DNA from: Larkinella rosea
GTDB taxonomy: Bacteria; Bacteroidota; Bacteroidia; Cytophagales; Spirosomataceae
Length of the DNA: 64,000 bases
NCBI RefSeq assembly: GCF_003858635.1
Contig: NZ_RQJO01000009.1
Coordinates: 744,001-808,000 of the forward strand
Direction: 5' to 3'
The notes under the pieces: model-generated
Seen by the model: the letters and a program-made list of their open reading frames with translations, nothing else
What the model was told of the DNA's origin: nothing
Databases searched by the model: none
Program-made: the position numbers and the translations under genes
Shown here: positions 37,238 to 47,086 of the stretch, piece after piece
How the letters are laid out: every line of letters begins with the position of its first letter
How positions within the stretch are numbered: position 1 is the stretch's first letter

Positions 37238-38146
37238 ATGAAGCTGATTCAATCTTTATCTGTCTGTTTCCTAATTACTTTTGAAACGATCGGCCAGCGG
37301 ACGATGCCGGTTTCGTCGATGTACCTGAATCAAAAACCGCCGGGTCTGGTCGCGGAGGTGTTTGCGCCGGGGGCGGTTTCGGCGAAAGATAAATACGAAT
37401 ACGGCTCCGTTTTTTCGAAAGATGGCAAGGAGTTTTATTACGCCGTTATCATCAACAAAAAACCGCAAATCCGGCTGATTCGGTTTGAAAACAACCACTG
37501 GACCGAACCGGCAATCGTCCTGGCCAGTGATCAGTACGAATACAACGATCCGTTTCTGTCACCGGACGGAACGAAGCTGTTTTTCATTTCCGACCGCGCG
37601 GCCGACGGAAAAGGGGCGAAGAAAGATTTTGACATCTGGTACATCAACCGGACCAAAACCGGTTGGGATTCCTCCCGGATCATTAGCGCCGGAAAATTCA
37701 TCAATGCCGGAAAAAACGAATACTACATGTCATTTACCAAAGACGGAACGATGTATTTCTCGTCGAACCGGGGAACCGGTCAGGCCAACGACAACAATTA
37801 CGACGTGTATTCGTCCCGGTTTTCGAAGGGAGAATTTCAGCCCGCACAGAAGCTCGACGGAGCGGTCAACAGCGATCATTACGAAGCTGACGTGTTTGTG
37901 GCCCCCGATGAGTCGTACCTGATTTTTTGCGCCGAGCGGCCCGACGGTTTGGGGAAGGGCGATCTGTTCATCAGTTTCAAAGACGCAAAAGGAGGGTGGC
38001 AGAAAGCCAAAAACATGGGCAAAACCGTCAATACCGATCAATATGAGTTTTGCCCCTTCGTTTCCAGCGATGGAAAATACCTGTTTTTCAGCCGGGATGG
38101 TGACCTTTTCTGGATCAGTTCTGAGGTGATTAATGCGCTTCGGTAA
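37238..38146 (+). CDS. Secreted PD40 (TolB-like) beta-propeller protein
   Basis: A 302-residue secreted protein. The ATG at 37238 gives a short signal-like stretch (MKLIQSLSVCFLITFETIG); a TTG at 37217 would add seven residues. It contains about five PD40 blades: YGSVFSKDGKEFYYAV, DPFLSPDGTKLFFISDRA, YYMSFTKDGTMYFSSNRG, VFVAPDESYLIFCAERPDG and CPFVSSDGKYLFFSRDGD. Such propellers serve as binding platforms in the periplasm. It follows the permease gene after 43 bases and may be co-transcribed. No catalytic residues recognised. Confidence 0.88.
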   Translation: MKLIQSLSVCFLITFETIGQRTMPVSSMYLNQKPPGLVAEVFAPGAVSAKDKYEYGSVFSKDGKEFYYAVIINKKPQIRLIRFENNHWTEPAIVLASDQYEYNDPFLSPDGTKLFFISDRAADGKGAKKDFDIWYINRTKTGWDSSRIISAGKFINAGKNEYYMSFTKDGTMYFSSNRGTGQANDNNYDVYSSRFSKGEFQPAQKLDGAVNSDHYEADVFVAPDESYLIFCAERPDGLGKGDLFISFKDAKGGWQKAKNMGKTVNTDQYEFCPFVSSDGKYLFFSRDGDLFWISSEVINALR

Positions 38147-38149
38147 CTA

Positions 38150-38184
38150 AAAAAGCCGCAAACGGATTCCATTTGCGGCTTTTT
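38150..38184. terminator. Bidirectional intrinsic terminator
   Basis: Arms AAAAAGCCGCAAA (38150-38162) and TTTGCGGCTTTTT (38172-38184) with a 9-base loop. A T-run follows the stem on both strands. It ends the convergent propeller and Gfo/Idh genes. Confidence 0.88.
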
Positions 38185-38193
38185 GAAAGTTTA

Positions 38194-39567
38194 TTACAAG
38201 CCGGCAATTCGCCAGCCGTCGCGGTAAATCCGGCTCAGATACCGCTCCGCGTCGGGATTATTCGGGAATTTCATCCTGGCTGCATCCCACTCCAGCAGTT
38301 TGCCGGGCACGCGAATGGCCACCGTTCCCAGCAGAATCGCTTCGGTCATGGGGCCGGATTGGGCGAAGTGCGACTCGGTTTTTTCACCGCCAAGGCAGGC
38401 ATCCACAAAATGGTGGTAGTGGTTGCGATCGGGCAGTTCGGGTACTTTATAGTTTTCAAAACTGGTTTTTGGTAACAAAACCGGGAACCCACCGTGCGGA
38501 ATGAGCAGCGCACCTTTTGTGCCAATCAGCATCGCCGATTCGGCCGGGTAATCCGCGACCGAATACAAGGCCCGGATTTCTTCCGGTGGGTAAAATTCAC
38601 CGTCGAACCATTCCAGGGGCAGGGTTTTTGACTCGGTCATTTTATTGCCGGGAAACGTCCACGTGATGTGGTTACCCTGCGGCCAGGTGTCGGCCCGACG
38701 CGCGGGGGAATCTTCCCAGGATTTCTGCACTTCGGCAATCACCGATTTGGGCGGTTTCAGGCCCAGACCTTTCCAGACGGCATCGAAAATGTGGCAGCCG
38801 ATGTCGCCCGACCAGCCGGTTCCGAAATCCTGCCAGGCCCGCCATTTGGAGGGGTGGTAGATGTCCGGCGAAAAAGGCCGCGCGGGGGCGGTTCCGAGCC
38901 ACAAATCCCAGTTCAGGGTTAAGGGCGCTTCCTGCCCTTCGGCCGGGCGCGGTCCCACGAGCCGGTAATTTTCAACGGCGCCGGGGCGGTTTGAGCACAG
39001 GTAAGCGTGTTTGATTTTACCGATAGCACCTTCTTTAATCCAGCGCACGGCCGTGCGGTCGCCTTTGGTGGCAGCAATCTGCGTACCGAGTTGGGTGATG
39101 ACCCCGGCTTTGACGGCGGCTTCGGTCAGGGCGCGCACCTCCGCCACATCGTGACACATCGGTTTCTGGCAATAAACGTGTTTGCCCGCCCGAATGGCGT
39201 TTACGGCAATGGCGAAGTGGTTATGATCCGGCACGGTCACGTTCACCGAATCAATTTTGTCGCCTTCTTTTTCGAGAAGCTCGCGCCAGTCGGTATAGGT
39301 CCGCGCATTCGGGAAGGCTTCCGACGCTTTTTTCAACCGAACCGAATCCACGTCACAGAGGGCGACAATATTGACCTTGGAGTGCTTGCCGAACTGATTC
39401 AGATCACCCCAGCCCATGCCTCCGACGCCGATGCAGGCATGGTTGAGTTTGTCGTTCGGACCGAGCTTACGTTTGGAAGCCCGGAGCGCCAGCGGGGGAG
39501 CCAGGGCAGTTGCCGCAGCCGCCAGCAGAAAATCCCGCCGGGAAACGGTGAAGTCTTTTTCTTTCAT
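38194..39567 (-). CDS. Tat-exported Gfo/Idh/MocA family oxidoreductase
   Basis: A 457-residue dehydrogenase. The ATG at 39567 gives MKEKDFTVSRRDFLLAAAATALAPP, a twin-arginine signal. The Rossmann part has ACIGVGGMGWGDLNQFG; EKP-like motif CQKPMCHDVAE; catalytic-type His/Asp in WRAWQDFGTGWSGDIGCHIFD. Exported Gfo/Idh proteins of Bacteroidota carry tightly bound NAD and oxidise or isomerise sugars, including 3-keto formation. It is divergent from a DUF1080 protein, its usual genomic partner. Confidence 0.93.
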   Translation of the reverse strand: MKEKDFTVSRRDFLLAAAATALAPPLALRASKRKLGPNDKLNHACIGVGGMGWGDLNQFGKHSKVNIVALCDVDSVRLKKASEAFPNARTYTDWRELLEKEGDKIDSVNVTVPDHNHFAIAVNAIRAGKHVYCQKPMCHDVAEVRALTEAAVKAGVITQLGTQIAATKGDRTAVRWIKEGAIGKIKHAYLCSNRPGAVENYRLVGPRPAEGQEAPLTLNWDLWLGTAPARPFSPDIYHPSKWRAWQDFGTGWSGDIGCHIFDAVWKGLGLKPPKSVIAEVQKSWEDSPARRADTWPQGNHITWTFPGNKMTESKTLPLEWFDGEFYPPEEIRALYSVADYPAESAMLIGTKGALLIPHGGFPVLLPKTSFENYKVPELPDRNHYHHFVDACLGGEKTESHFAQSGPMTEAILLGTVAIRVPGKLLEWDAARMKFPNNPDAERYLSRIYRDGWRIAGL

Positions 39568-39741
39568 TTTTAAAGGATTTAGGAGTTGAAATAGCAAGGA
39601 AATCGAGGTTGTAAACTACCCATTTCGATTCGCTAACCGGATGTAAATTAAATCGATAATCGAGAATTTCCAATCGGCATTTACAGAAACCCGCTTATCT
39701 TTAGCCCACGGTTATTTAATCGACTCCAAACCCATTCACTG

Positions 39742-40533
39742 ATGAAATATTCGATCAACCCATTACTTCCCTTTCGATTTTTTTTATTCCTATCCGTCTT
39801 CTGTTCGGGTATTCTATTGCGTGCTGAAGCGCAGGTGGGTGTGGGGACCAAAGCCCCGAAAGATGCTGAAGTCCTGTTCGATGGATCGCGTAAGATGCTC
39901 GACTCAAAATGGATTTACTGGGAAGGCCCCCGGTTTGCCGCTACCCCGCCCATTAAATGGACCATTGAAAAAGACCCCACCGGAAAAGGCACGGTTCTGA
40001 ACACCAACGACCCTACGGCGAAGGGCGGCATATACGGTTCTGCTGACATTGTAACCAAGCAGCAATTCCGCGATTTCCGGTTGCACATCGAGTTCTATAT
40101 TGTAAAACCGGGGGGCAACAGTGGCGTCTATCTGCAAAACCGCTACGAAATTCAGGTGCTCGACGGCGACACGACCTCGCATGGAATGGCGGCCGTGATC
40201 AACGAAACGCCCTCACCGTATTACGCATACAACGGCGTGGGCAAGTGGAACGCCTACGACATTGTTTTCCGGGCCGCCCGCTTCAAGGATGGTAAACGCA
40301 CCGAAAAGGCCATGCTGACGATGTATTTCAACGGCAAAAAAGTACATAAGAATCAGGGTATCAACCAGGTGTGGGGCGGCAAAAATTCGGGCATCGATGG
40401 GGGCAATGATGGCGGAAAAGGCATCACCGACACACCGGGCGGGCTGAAACTGCAGGCCGAAGGCCACGATGTGTATTACCGGAACATCTGGATCAAGGAA
40501 CTGGATCTGAAGACGGCCGAAACGGATTTTTGA
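39742..40533 (+). CDS. DUF1080 protein (3-keto-glycoside hydrolase/lyase family)
   Basis: A 263-residue secreted protein with signal peptide (FFLFLSVFCSGILLRAEA) and one DUF1080 laminin-G-like sandwich: AEVLFDGSRKMLDSKWIYWEG, FRDFRLHIEFYIVKPGGNSGVYLQNRYEIQVLD (cut here as one continuous element), GKWNAYDIVFRA, and KLQAEGHDVYYRNIWIKEL. DUF1080 proteins cleave 3-keto-glycosides made by Gfo/Idh partners. The divergent Gfo/Idh gene supports this role. A weak -7-like box (TATCTTTA, 39696-39703) lies upstream. Confidence 0.92.
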   Translation: MKYSINPLLPFRFFLFLSVFCSGILLRAEAQVGVGTKAPKDAEVLFDGSRKMLDSKWIYWEGPRFAATPPIKWTIEKDPTGKGTVLNTNDPTAKGGIYGSADIVTKQQFRDFRLHIEFYIVKPGGNSGVYLQNRYEIQVLDGDTTSHGMAAVINETPSPYYAYNGVGKWNAYDIVFRAARFKDGKRTEKAMLTMYFNGKKVHKNQGINQVWGGKNSGIDGGNDGGKGITDTPGGLKLQAEGHDVYYRNIWIKELDLKTAETDF

Positions 40534-40539
40534 AAAAAG

Positions 40540-40567
40540 TCAGGGCCTGGGATGCTCCGGGCCCTGA
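40540..40567 (-). terminator. Terminator between convergent genes
   Basis: Arms TCAGGGCC (40540-40547) and GGCCCTGA (40560-40567). On the minus strand it is followed by CTTTTTTC, a T-run, so it mainly ends the gene at 40591-41247. Confidence 0.7.
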
Positions 40568-40590
40568 ATTCACTACGATTTATTGGGTGA

Positions 40591-41247
40591 TTACTTCTGA
40601 TTCGCCATTACCTTTTCGGTCAGAAATTGCATTAACTCCGTCGCTGATTGCAAGGCCGGCCGCGCCAGTGCATCATTGAATAAAACGTTGATTGGCCCTT
40701 CCCCAAAATAGAGTCCGTCAGATACCAGAAACGAAATCCGGACATTCCCCTCTTCCGGATACGGACGTCTTGCCCCGTTCCACGGACCAATTTTGGATAC
40801 GATCGAGATGCTGTCCTGAAACAGTTTATTGCTCAGCGCGAAGGATTGGGCGTCGACGGTTTCCCAAATGATGAGCTTTTCGGAATGATTGATATACCGC
40901 GCCGTTCCGTCCTGAAACGAAGCCAGGACATCCAGCCCGTCGTCGAGACCAACTTCGATAATAACCGCCAGCAGCTCCCGTTTGGCAATTCGTTGACCGC
41001 TGGTTCGTAAGCGGCTGTAGGCGAGGATTTTGGCCCGGGATTCTGCCTCAGGATCGGCGGCCACTTTCTGCAAATCGGCAGCGTAAACCGTGTCGGCTAG
41101 CAAGACATTCCAGGGGTACTGATACGGCTCCTGCATGACGCCTTTGTACAGGTCAGGATTGTCGCCGAAAAGCAGTTCATAAACCGTGTTTAGCGATTGC
41201 TCCCGATATGGTTCCGGGGCGGTGTTGAAGTTGTTAGTGTGTGTCAT
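40591..41247 (-). CDS. Conserved hypothetical protein, 218 aa
   Basis: The ATG at 41247 (MTHTNNFNTAPEPYREQSL) is preferred: the 42 codons upstream are Cys/Ser-rich and look noncoding. No family with known function is recognised. The visible pattern is a soluble alpha/beta protein with no signal peptide: NTVYELLFGDNPDLYKG, YPWNVLLADTVYAADLQKVAADPEAE, RELLAVIIEVGLDDGLDVLA, and ARYINHSEKLIIWE. The C-terminus ends in a helix (ATELMQFLTEKVMA). Monocistronic. Confidence 0.75.
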   Translation of the reverse strand: MTHTNNFNTAPEPYREQSLNTVYELLFGDNPDLYKGVMQEPYQYPWNVLLADTVYAADLQKVAADPEAESRAKILAYSRLRTSGQRIAKRELLAVIIEVGLDDGLDVLASFQDGTARYINHSEKLIIWETVDAQSFALSNKLFQDSISIVSKIGPWNGARRPYPEEGNVRISFLVSDGLYFGEGPINVLFNDALARPALQSATELMQFLTEKVMANQK

Positions 41248-41429
41248 CAGTTGTTGTTCGTGTGTTGAATCGATCCGGTAGCGGCCGGATTCGGATTCAA
41301 ATGTCTGAAAACAACAGTGACAACAATAACCAGACTTGGTAACGGGTAGAGATCGGTTAATAGCTGGCGCCATTTCCGAACCGGAAGACTCAACGATGAC
41401 GGCAGAACGTTTGAGCGGTTTTTTAGCCG

Positions 41430-42284
41430 TCAGCCCAGCTCAAAAGTCGTCACCCCAAAAACGCCGTTGATGTCGATTTCGGGAATGGGCCCGGTATACA
41501 TACGGGCCGTTTCAAAAACCGGTTGCATCCCATGCCGCTCGGCGAGAGCTACGGCGTCGGGGTTCACAGCCGGAACATCCAGATAATAAGGAGCTTGTGG
41601 AGGGATTTGCTGACCAAGTGCGTTTAGAAGATGCTCGGCCACGTCCAGTGTTTCGGCAAATAAAGGACCGATTTTATACCCCTGTCGGCAGGGACGAATC
41701 ATGCCGTACCCTTGAATTTGATTTTCGGTAACAACGGCCAGCGCGACGGCTTCCGGTTGCCGAAGCCACGCAGTGAGAAACTCCGGTCGATCGGCTGGGA
41801 AATACCGCCGGTCGTAAGCCATCAGCTCATCAAACGAAAGTTGATGGCACGAAACCAGGCTGGCGCTGGTTTGCGGAATGAATTCGGGCGTATTCATTCC
41901 TTCGTAGCGGATGTTATTATAGGCAAACTGAAAACCGGAGCGTTTGTAATTTTCCTGCTGCGCTACCACACCGTCGAGGCCGATGTTGCGCCCTTCCAGG
42001 TGCTGCATGGCGGCTTTCCAGATTTCCAGCCCGTAACCTTTGCCCCGGTAGTCCGGTCGGACGATGTAAAAACCGATAAATCCGAAATCCGGTCGGTAAC
42101 GAACCGCCGAAATGCAGGCAACCGGCTCGCCGTTCAGCCAGCCTCCCAGAAAGCCCTCCGGATCAGCGGCATAAAAACCGGGTGCGTCGTGTAAACCGGG
42201 GTTCCAGCCTTCGGCAGCGGCCCAAGCTACCGCCATTTCCTGCAATTCCGGGAGCGTCATCCGGCGAATTTGTAGTTCACTCAT
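41430..42284 (-). CDS. Two-domain GNAT acetyltransferase (YitH-like)
   Basis: A 284-residue protein. The N-terminal GNAT domain (about 5-130) has FIGFYIVRPDYRGKGYGLEIWKAAM, with the acetyl-CoA loop RPDYRGKGYG. The C-terminal half (about 145-280) is a second, degenerate GNAT-like domain (GYGMIRPCRQGYKIGPLFAE; YLDVPAVNPDAVALAERHGM) typical of YitH/Acetyltransf_18 proteins. Substrate unknown. It ends 15 bases after the start-side boundary of the receptor gene at 42299, so the two minus-strand genes are probably co-transcribed. Confidence 0.9.
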   Translation of the reverse strand: MSELQIRRMTLPELQEMAVAWAAAEGWNPGLHDAPGFYAADPEGFLGGWLNGEPVACISAVRYRPDFGFIGFYIVRPDYRGKGYGLEIWKAAMQHLEGRNIGLDGVVAQQENYKRSGFQFAYNNIRYEGMNTPEFIPQTSASLVSCHQLSFDELMAYDRRYFPADRPEFLTAWLRQPEAVALAVVTENQIQGYGMIRPCRQGYKIGPLFAETLDVAEHLLNALGQQIPPQAPYYLDVPAVNPDAVALAERHGMQPVFETARMYTGPIPEIDINGVFGVTTFELG

Positions 42285-42298
42285 GATCCGAGCTGGTT

Positions 42299-44740
42299 TT
42301 AATAATCGCCTTCCCCCACATCCTTCGTTTTTTTCTTGGCCTGCCGCAAGCGGTAGTTGAACGTCAGGTTAATTTGTCGCAACCGGCCCTGCGAGTTGTT
42401 TTCGGTGTAAAAATTAGCCCCTTCCGTAATCGACCGAAACCGCCGGGAGTTGAATACGTCAATGACGTTGAGCGTTAGCGTGGCATTATTTTTCATAATG
42501 TCCTTGCTGACCGCAAAATCCAGCGTCGCAATGGCTTTGCGTCTTCCCTGCGGGGTTTGTTGCGGGGCTTCGTAGTTGGCGCGGAGCTGAACGTCGGTTT
42601 TGTCCCAGACCGTCAGACGGTTCGTGGCCCGCACAAACCAGCTATACGTATCGCTCTGGAAGGTGGCATCGAGGTTGTTGCCGTTCGTGATCGCCCGGAA
42701 AAAGTTGAAACTTCCGTCCATTTTCCACCATTTTAAGGGCGTATACGAACTCGTGAACTCCGCTCCGTACGAATCTTCGGTGGCCAGGTTTTCGGGACGG
42801 GTGTTCGAGAAACCGTTGGCGTCGACCCGGCGTATCCGAATGATTTTTCCGGTCGTATAGCGGTAATACAGCGACGAACCAATCGAACCTTTTGCGAAGT
42901 ATTTGATGTGACCCACCTCAAACGCATCCGTGAATTCCGGGTTCAGATCGGGGTTCCCGCTGAAGAAATTCCGGTTGTCGCTGAACGTCATGAACGGGCT
43001 TAAATCGTTGTACGTCGGTCGGCGCACCCGGCGGCTGTAGCTCAGTTGCAGCGCATTCTGACGGGGCAGGTCGTAGGTGACGTGTACGCTCGGGAACAGG
43101 TTGGCGTAACTGCGCGGATTCACGTCGTTCGTTTGTTTCAGCGTGGTCGTTACGTCCGTCCACTCGGCCCGTAAACCGGCCTGGTACGACAATTTGCGGG
43201 TTTTGTTGCCGACAATCCCGTAGACCGCGTTGATATTTTCTTCGTACAGAAAGTCGTTGGTCAAACCGGGCAGCGGCACCCAGCCGCCGTCGGACGTCTG
43301 CTGACGAACCCAGTAGTCGTTGGTCATGTCGCGCGAACTACTCCGCAAACCGGCTTCAAACTTGCCGTCCTTGGCAAAGGGCTGCACGTAATCGATCTGC
43401 ACCAGAAACTGCTTCTCTGTTTCGTCGTTGATCGAGCGTTGCAAGGTAGCCGGAATGGTGGACGGGCTGCCGTCGGGCAAGACGTTTTTCTGTCCAAAAT
43501 ACTGGTCGGATTTTTCCCAGTTGTCCAAATAACGGACGTCCATATTTAGTTCGTGACCCTGCCGTTTGAACGAGCGTTTGTAACTGATGGCGTATTCGGA
43601 ATTCGGCTCGGTTTCGGTTTCGTCCTGCGTCCGGTACGTAATACCGATCGGGTTGCTGAGGTTCGAAATATAATCCCGGTAACGGATGTCCGTAAACCGC
43701 TTCCCTTTGCTGATCCGCCAGGTGTACGAGCCCGTCAGGACGTTTTTGTCGTTGAAAAAATAATCGATCCCCGCCCGGGCGTTGTTGTTCTGGCCTTTCA
43801 GTTTGTAGTCCGAATTCTGCTGGGTTAAAAAGGTCGAATCGTTGCGGTATACTTCCTGATACTGGGTGCTGCGGCCGGGCGAATTGCGGTACGAGGCCGT
43901 GTAATTGACGAAAAAATTCAGGTTTTTACGCCGGTAATTGACGTTGGCGGCCAGCCCATAATTGGGACGATAACCCGTAATGATGTCGAACGACCCGTTG
44001 AAGCCTTCTTTTCGCTCTTTCTTGAGAATGATGTTGATGATACCGCCCATGCCCTCCGCTTCGTAGCGGGCCGACGGATTCGTGATCACTTCAATGCGTT
44101 CGATGGCGCTTCCCTGCAATTGCTGCAAACCGCTGCCGCCCTTGATGCTGACCAGGCCGGACGGTTTTCCGTCGATCAGAATCCGAACACTGCCGCTGCC
44201 CCGCAGACTAACGTTCCCCTCGACATCGACGGCCACTGACGGCACATTGCTCAGAATGTCGGCGGCCGTTCCGCCCGCGTTGGCGAGGTCTTTGCCGACG
44301 TTAAAAATCTTCTTATCCAGCGAGAATTCCATCGAACTCTTCTCGCCCTGCACCACCACCTCATCCAGCGTACTGGCCGAAGCGGTAAGCTTAATCGTCC
44401 CCAGATCGAGCGGAGAATTTTCTTTGGTCAGCCGTACTGCTGATTTTTTAAGCGGTTTATACCCAATGAATTCCAGTACGGCATAGTAGTTTCCGGCAAC
44501 GGCATCGACTGAAAAATCACCGGTTTCGGTCGTAATGGCTCCGGCCACGAACGAGCTGTCGGCCTGTTTGAACAACCGGACGCTGGCGAAGATCAGGGGC
44601 GCGTTGGTTTGGGCATCTAAAGCTTTTCCTTTCACTTTTAATTTCCCATCCTGCGCGAAGCCAGACGAGGGGAAAAGGAACAGAGACAGGATGATACTAC
44701 ACAGCCAAAGTAGAGCGGTTGGATAGGTAAAAAAACGCAT
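42299..44740 (-). CDS. Outer-membrane TonB-receptor-like protein
   Basis: An 813-residue outer-membrane protein. ATG 44740 gives a signal peptide (MRFFTYPTALLWLCSIILSL); ATG 44770 would add ten residues. Domains: CarboxypepD_reg-like (about 35-115, KVKGKALDAQTNAPLIFASV), plug (ADILSNVPSVAVDVEGNVSL; IERIEVITNPSARYEAEGMG), and an outer_membrane beta-barrel family C-terminus rich in aromatic strands. It is a distant paralogue of 13094-15787 with the same domain order. No SusD is adjacent. Substrate unknown. Confidence 0.92.
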   Translation of the reverse strand: MRFFTYPTALLWLCSIILSLFLFPSSGFAQDGKLKVKGKALDAQTNAPLIFASVRLFKQADSSFVAGAITTETGDFSVDAVAGNYYAVLEFIGYKPLKKSAVRLTKENSPLDLGTIKLTASASTLDEVVVQGEKSSMEFSLDKKIFNVGKDLANAGGTAADILSNVPSVAVDVEGNVSLRGSGSVRILIDGKPSGLVSIKGGSGLQQLQGSAIERIEVITNPSARYEAEGMGGIINIILKKERKEGFNGSFDIITGYRPNYGLAANVNYRRKNLNFFVNYTASYRNSPGRSTQYQEVYRNDSTFLTQQNSDYKLKGQNNNARAGIDYFFNDKNVLTGSYTWRISKGKRFTDIRYRDYISNLSNPIGITYRTQDETETEPNSEYAISYKRSFKRQGHELNMDVRYLDNWEKSDQYFGQKNVLPDGSPSTIPATLQRSINDETEKQFLVQIDYVQPFAKDGKFEAGLRSSSRDMTNDYWVRQQTSDGGWVPLPGLTNDFLYEENINAVYGIVGNKTRKLSYQAGLRAEWTDVTTTLKQTNDVNPRSYANLFPSVHVTYDLPRQNALQLSYSRRVRRPTYNDLSPFMTFSDNRNFFSGNPDLNPEFTDAFEVGHIKYFAKGSIGSSLYYRYTTGKIIRIRRVDANGFSNTRPENLATEDSYGAEFTSSYTPLKWWKMDGSFNFFRAITNGNNLDATFQSDTYSWFVRATNRLTVWDKTDVQLRANYEAPQQTPQGRRKAIATLDFAVSKDIMKNNATLTLNVIDVFNSRRFRSITEGANFYTENNSQGRLRQINLTFNYRLRQAKKKTKDVGEGDY

Positions 44741-44770
44741 GCCCGTTGGGGTCGTAAAGGTTAAATTCAT

Positions 44771-45112
44771 TCGGAATGGGTATACTGATTCGCTAAAGCC
44801 GGGAGGTGGCCTGATTCATGAAAGACCAGTCGGGAGCCGTCGGGCGGTTCCTTTGATCGCTATTATTTAGTAGAGATGATCCCTTGCAGACCGCAATCTG
44901 GAAGTTATTTGGCAAAAATAGGACTTTTTGGGTTCAGACGAAAACTAAAAAAGGATTGCTCCCAAAAAATCGGGCCATGGGTCGGGATTGGATGGGCAGC
45001 CGTTGGTTTATCGACAGCAGTGAAAAATGGAGAGTGAAAACTCCGTGAGTAACCCACAGGAAATGAGTGCTTTTAGGAATAATGATCTACCTTTCGGCTG
45101 AACTCTGACCCT
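44771..45112. other. 342-base divergent intergenic region
   Basis: No gene is seen. On the minus strand a TATTTTTG box (complement of 44913-44920) fits a -7 element for the receptor gene but is about 140-170 bases upstream of its start, implying a long leader. A weak stem GGAGCCG..CGGTTCC occurs near 44836-44854. TACCTTTC (45088-45095) is a poor -7 candidate for the plus-strand gene. Confidence 0.35.
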
Positions 45113-45394
45113 ATGAATCGCTACATCGTCATTTCCAACCATACCGAGGCCGATTGCCGCATGGCAATCAAGTATTTTCGGGCTTATCACGCCGGTTTTT
45201 TAACGCATTTCGAATGGGGCTGTTACGACGACGACCACAATGCGTACGCCATCATCGAAGCCGACAGCCACGAACAGGCACTGATGGCCGTTCCGCCCCT
45301 GTTCCGCGAAAAAAGTAAAGTGATCAAACTGACGCATTTTAAGCCCTTTGCAACGGTTGACACGGCGCACGGAACGCCTTCTGTTGACTCGTAA
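45113..45394 (+). CDS. Small conserved protein (93 aa), ferredoxin-like fold predicted
   Basis: Not recognised with certainty. The order YIVISNHTEA - DCRMAIKYFRAYHAG - LTHFEWGCYDDDHNAYAIIEADSHEQALMAVPPLFREKSKVIKLTHF suggests a beta-alpha-beta-beta-alpha-beta unit, as in small GYD/DUF3303-like proteins. No signal peptide. It lies 44 bases before the membrane histidine kinase and is likely the first gene of that operon, so it may be a soluble partner of the kinase or flavoprotein. Confidence 0.7.
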   Translation: MNRYIVISNHTEADCRMAIKYFRAYHAGFLTHFEWGCYDDDHNAYAIIEADSHEQALMAVPPLFREKSKVIKLTHFKPFATVDTAHGTPSVDS

Positions 45395-45438
45395 CCGCCC
45401 ATACCGTTTCCACTAGTTCTCTGAACGATCCGCATCCG

Positions 45439-47037
45439 ATGATAAACATCGTTGATTACATTGCGTCCATCGGGATACAGCCGAATGACCGGGAAGATGC
45501 TATTCTTCAAAAGCGGTTTTTGGTCTATCAGGCCCTGTTGATGAGTGGCGGGGGCATCCTCTGGGGCATTCTGGCGTTGGTGCTGAACCGCGAATGGCAA
45601 TCGACCGTTCCGTTTGGATACGTTCTGATCACTGCGGTAAATCTGTTGTATTTTCATCATTCCGGCGATTTTCGGGTGGTGAAAGCCATTCAAACGGGCA
45701 TCAGCCTGTTGCTGCCTTTTCTGTTTCAGTGGGTGTTGGGCGGTTTTATTGCTTCGGGAGCCGTGATGCTGTGGGCGTTGATGTCGCTGGCGGCTTCGGT
45801 CACTTACCAGAGCAACCGAAAGGTGGCATTCTGGTTGGGGTTATACATCGTGCTGACCCTATTTAGTGGGTATTTTGATCAGAATTTTAAAGCGTGGATT
45901 CGGCCCGACGATGCGGAAGCGTATTCCGTTCCGGCGATGGTGATGAACATAGCCGTTATTTCAACTATTCTGTTGTGGCTGGTCAATTTTGTGGTGCGGG
46001 GCAAGAACGAAGCACTTCAGCGTTTGCAGGAAGCCCAGTTGCAGGTTGTTCAATCTGAGAAAATGGCTACCCTGGGAACGCTGGCGGCCGGGGTGGCCCA
46101 CGAACTGAATAATCCGGCGGCTGCAACCCGCCGGGCATCGCAGCAACTGCGGACGGTTTTATCGAAACTGGAACAGGCACGGCTGGAGGTCGATCACCTC
46201 GATTTGTCGCCGGATGACCGGGAATTCATGAATCGTCTGGAGAAACAGGCCCTGAACCGGTCGACGAAACCCGTGTACGTCGACTCGTTGCAACGTGCTG
46301 ACGACGAGGCCAATACCGAAGAGTGGCTGGAAGATCACGCTATCGAAAACGCCTGGGAACTGGCCCCGGCGCTGGTCTCGATGGGATTATGCAAGAAGGA
46401 ATTGAGTCAGCTGGCTCCGGCCTATGACGAAACGCCGTTTCGCGCCATTGTCGTCTGGGCGGCCCACCTGTATCCGGTCTATTCGTTGCTGCACGAAATC
46501 AGCGAAGGTTCGGGCCGGATTTCGGAGATTGTCGTTGCACTGAAAAATTATTCCTTTCTGGGGCAGGCACCTATTCAGCAGGTCAATGTGCACGAAGGCA
46601 TCGAAAATACGCTGATTATTTTACGCAGTAAGTTGAAGGCGGGTATTACCGTCCATCGGGCCTATTGCGCTGAGGTACTGGAAATTACGGCCTACGGCAG
46701 CGAACTAAACCAGGTCTGGACCAACCTGATCGACAATGCGATCGGGGCGATGGATTCCAACGGCGAACTGACGATTCGGACCCGAAAAGACAAAAACTGC
46801 GTGGCGGTGGAAATTGAGGACAATGGACCCGGCATTCCGGCGGAGATCCAATCGCGGATATTCGATCCGTTTTTCACGACCAAAGCCCCCGGCCAAGGAA
46901 CCGGTCTGGGCCTTTCGACCTGCTACGGAATCATCACCGAAAAGCACAAAGGATCGATCAACGTACAGTCCAAACCGGGAAAAACGACGTTTACGGTCAA
47001 ATTACCGATCCATTACCTGATTCCAGATTGTAACTAA
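45439..47037 (+). CDS. Membrane histidine kinase (partner of the REC-flavoprotein)
   Basis: A 532-residue kinase. N-terminal 5-6 hydrophobic segments between about 28 and 186 (e.g. [46 protein letters not shown]), then a coiled linker and HisKA with His221 in [19 protein letters not shown]. Residues about 240-370 form an unusually long insert between the H-box and N-box. The catalytic part has [36 protein letters not shown] and [12 protein letters not shown]. It lies 49 bases before the response-regulator fragment and is probably in the same operon. Confidence 0.92.
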   Translation: MINIVDYIASIGIQPNDREDAILQKRFLVYQALLMSGGGILWGILALVLNREWQSTVPFGYVLITAVNLLYFHHSGDFRVVKAIQTGISLLLPFLFQWVLGGFIASGAVMLWALMSLAASVTYQSNRKVAFWLGLYIVLTLFSGYFDQNFKAWIRPDDAEAYSVPAMVMNIAVISTILLWLVNFVVRGKNEALQRLQEAQLQVVQSEKMATLGTLAAGVAHELNNPAAATRRASQQLRTVLSKLEQARLEVDHLDLSPDDREFMNRLEKQALNRSTKPVYVDSLQRADDEANTEEWLEDHAIENAWELAPALVSMGLCKKELSQLAPAYDETPFRAIVVWAAHLYPVYSLLHEISEGSGRISEIVVALKNYSFLGQAPIQQVNVHEGIENTLIILRSKLKAGITVHRAYCAEVLEITAYGSELNQVWTNLIDNAIGAMDSNGELTIRTRKDKNCVAVEIEDNGPGIPAEIQSRIFDPFFTTKAPGQGTGLGLSTCYGIITEKHKGSINVQSKPGKTTFTVKLPIHYLIPDCN

Positions 47038-47086
47038 GAAAGCAGAGCAGTTTTACCCAAACAAGAATTCAGTCAGTCTGAGAAGT

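Noticed and set aside
34804-38146. Complete ABC exporter operon
   Set aside because: Only the permease and a propeller protein are present; no ATPase or membrane-fusion gene is adjacent.
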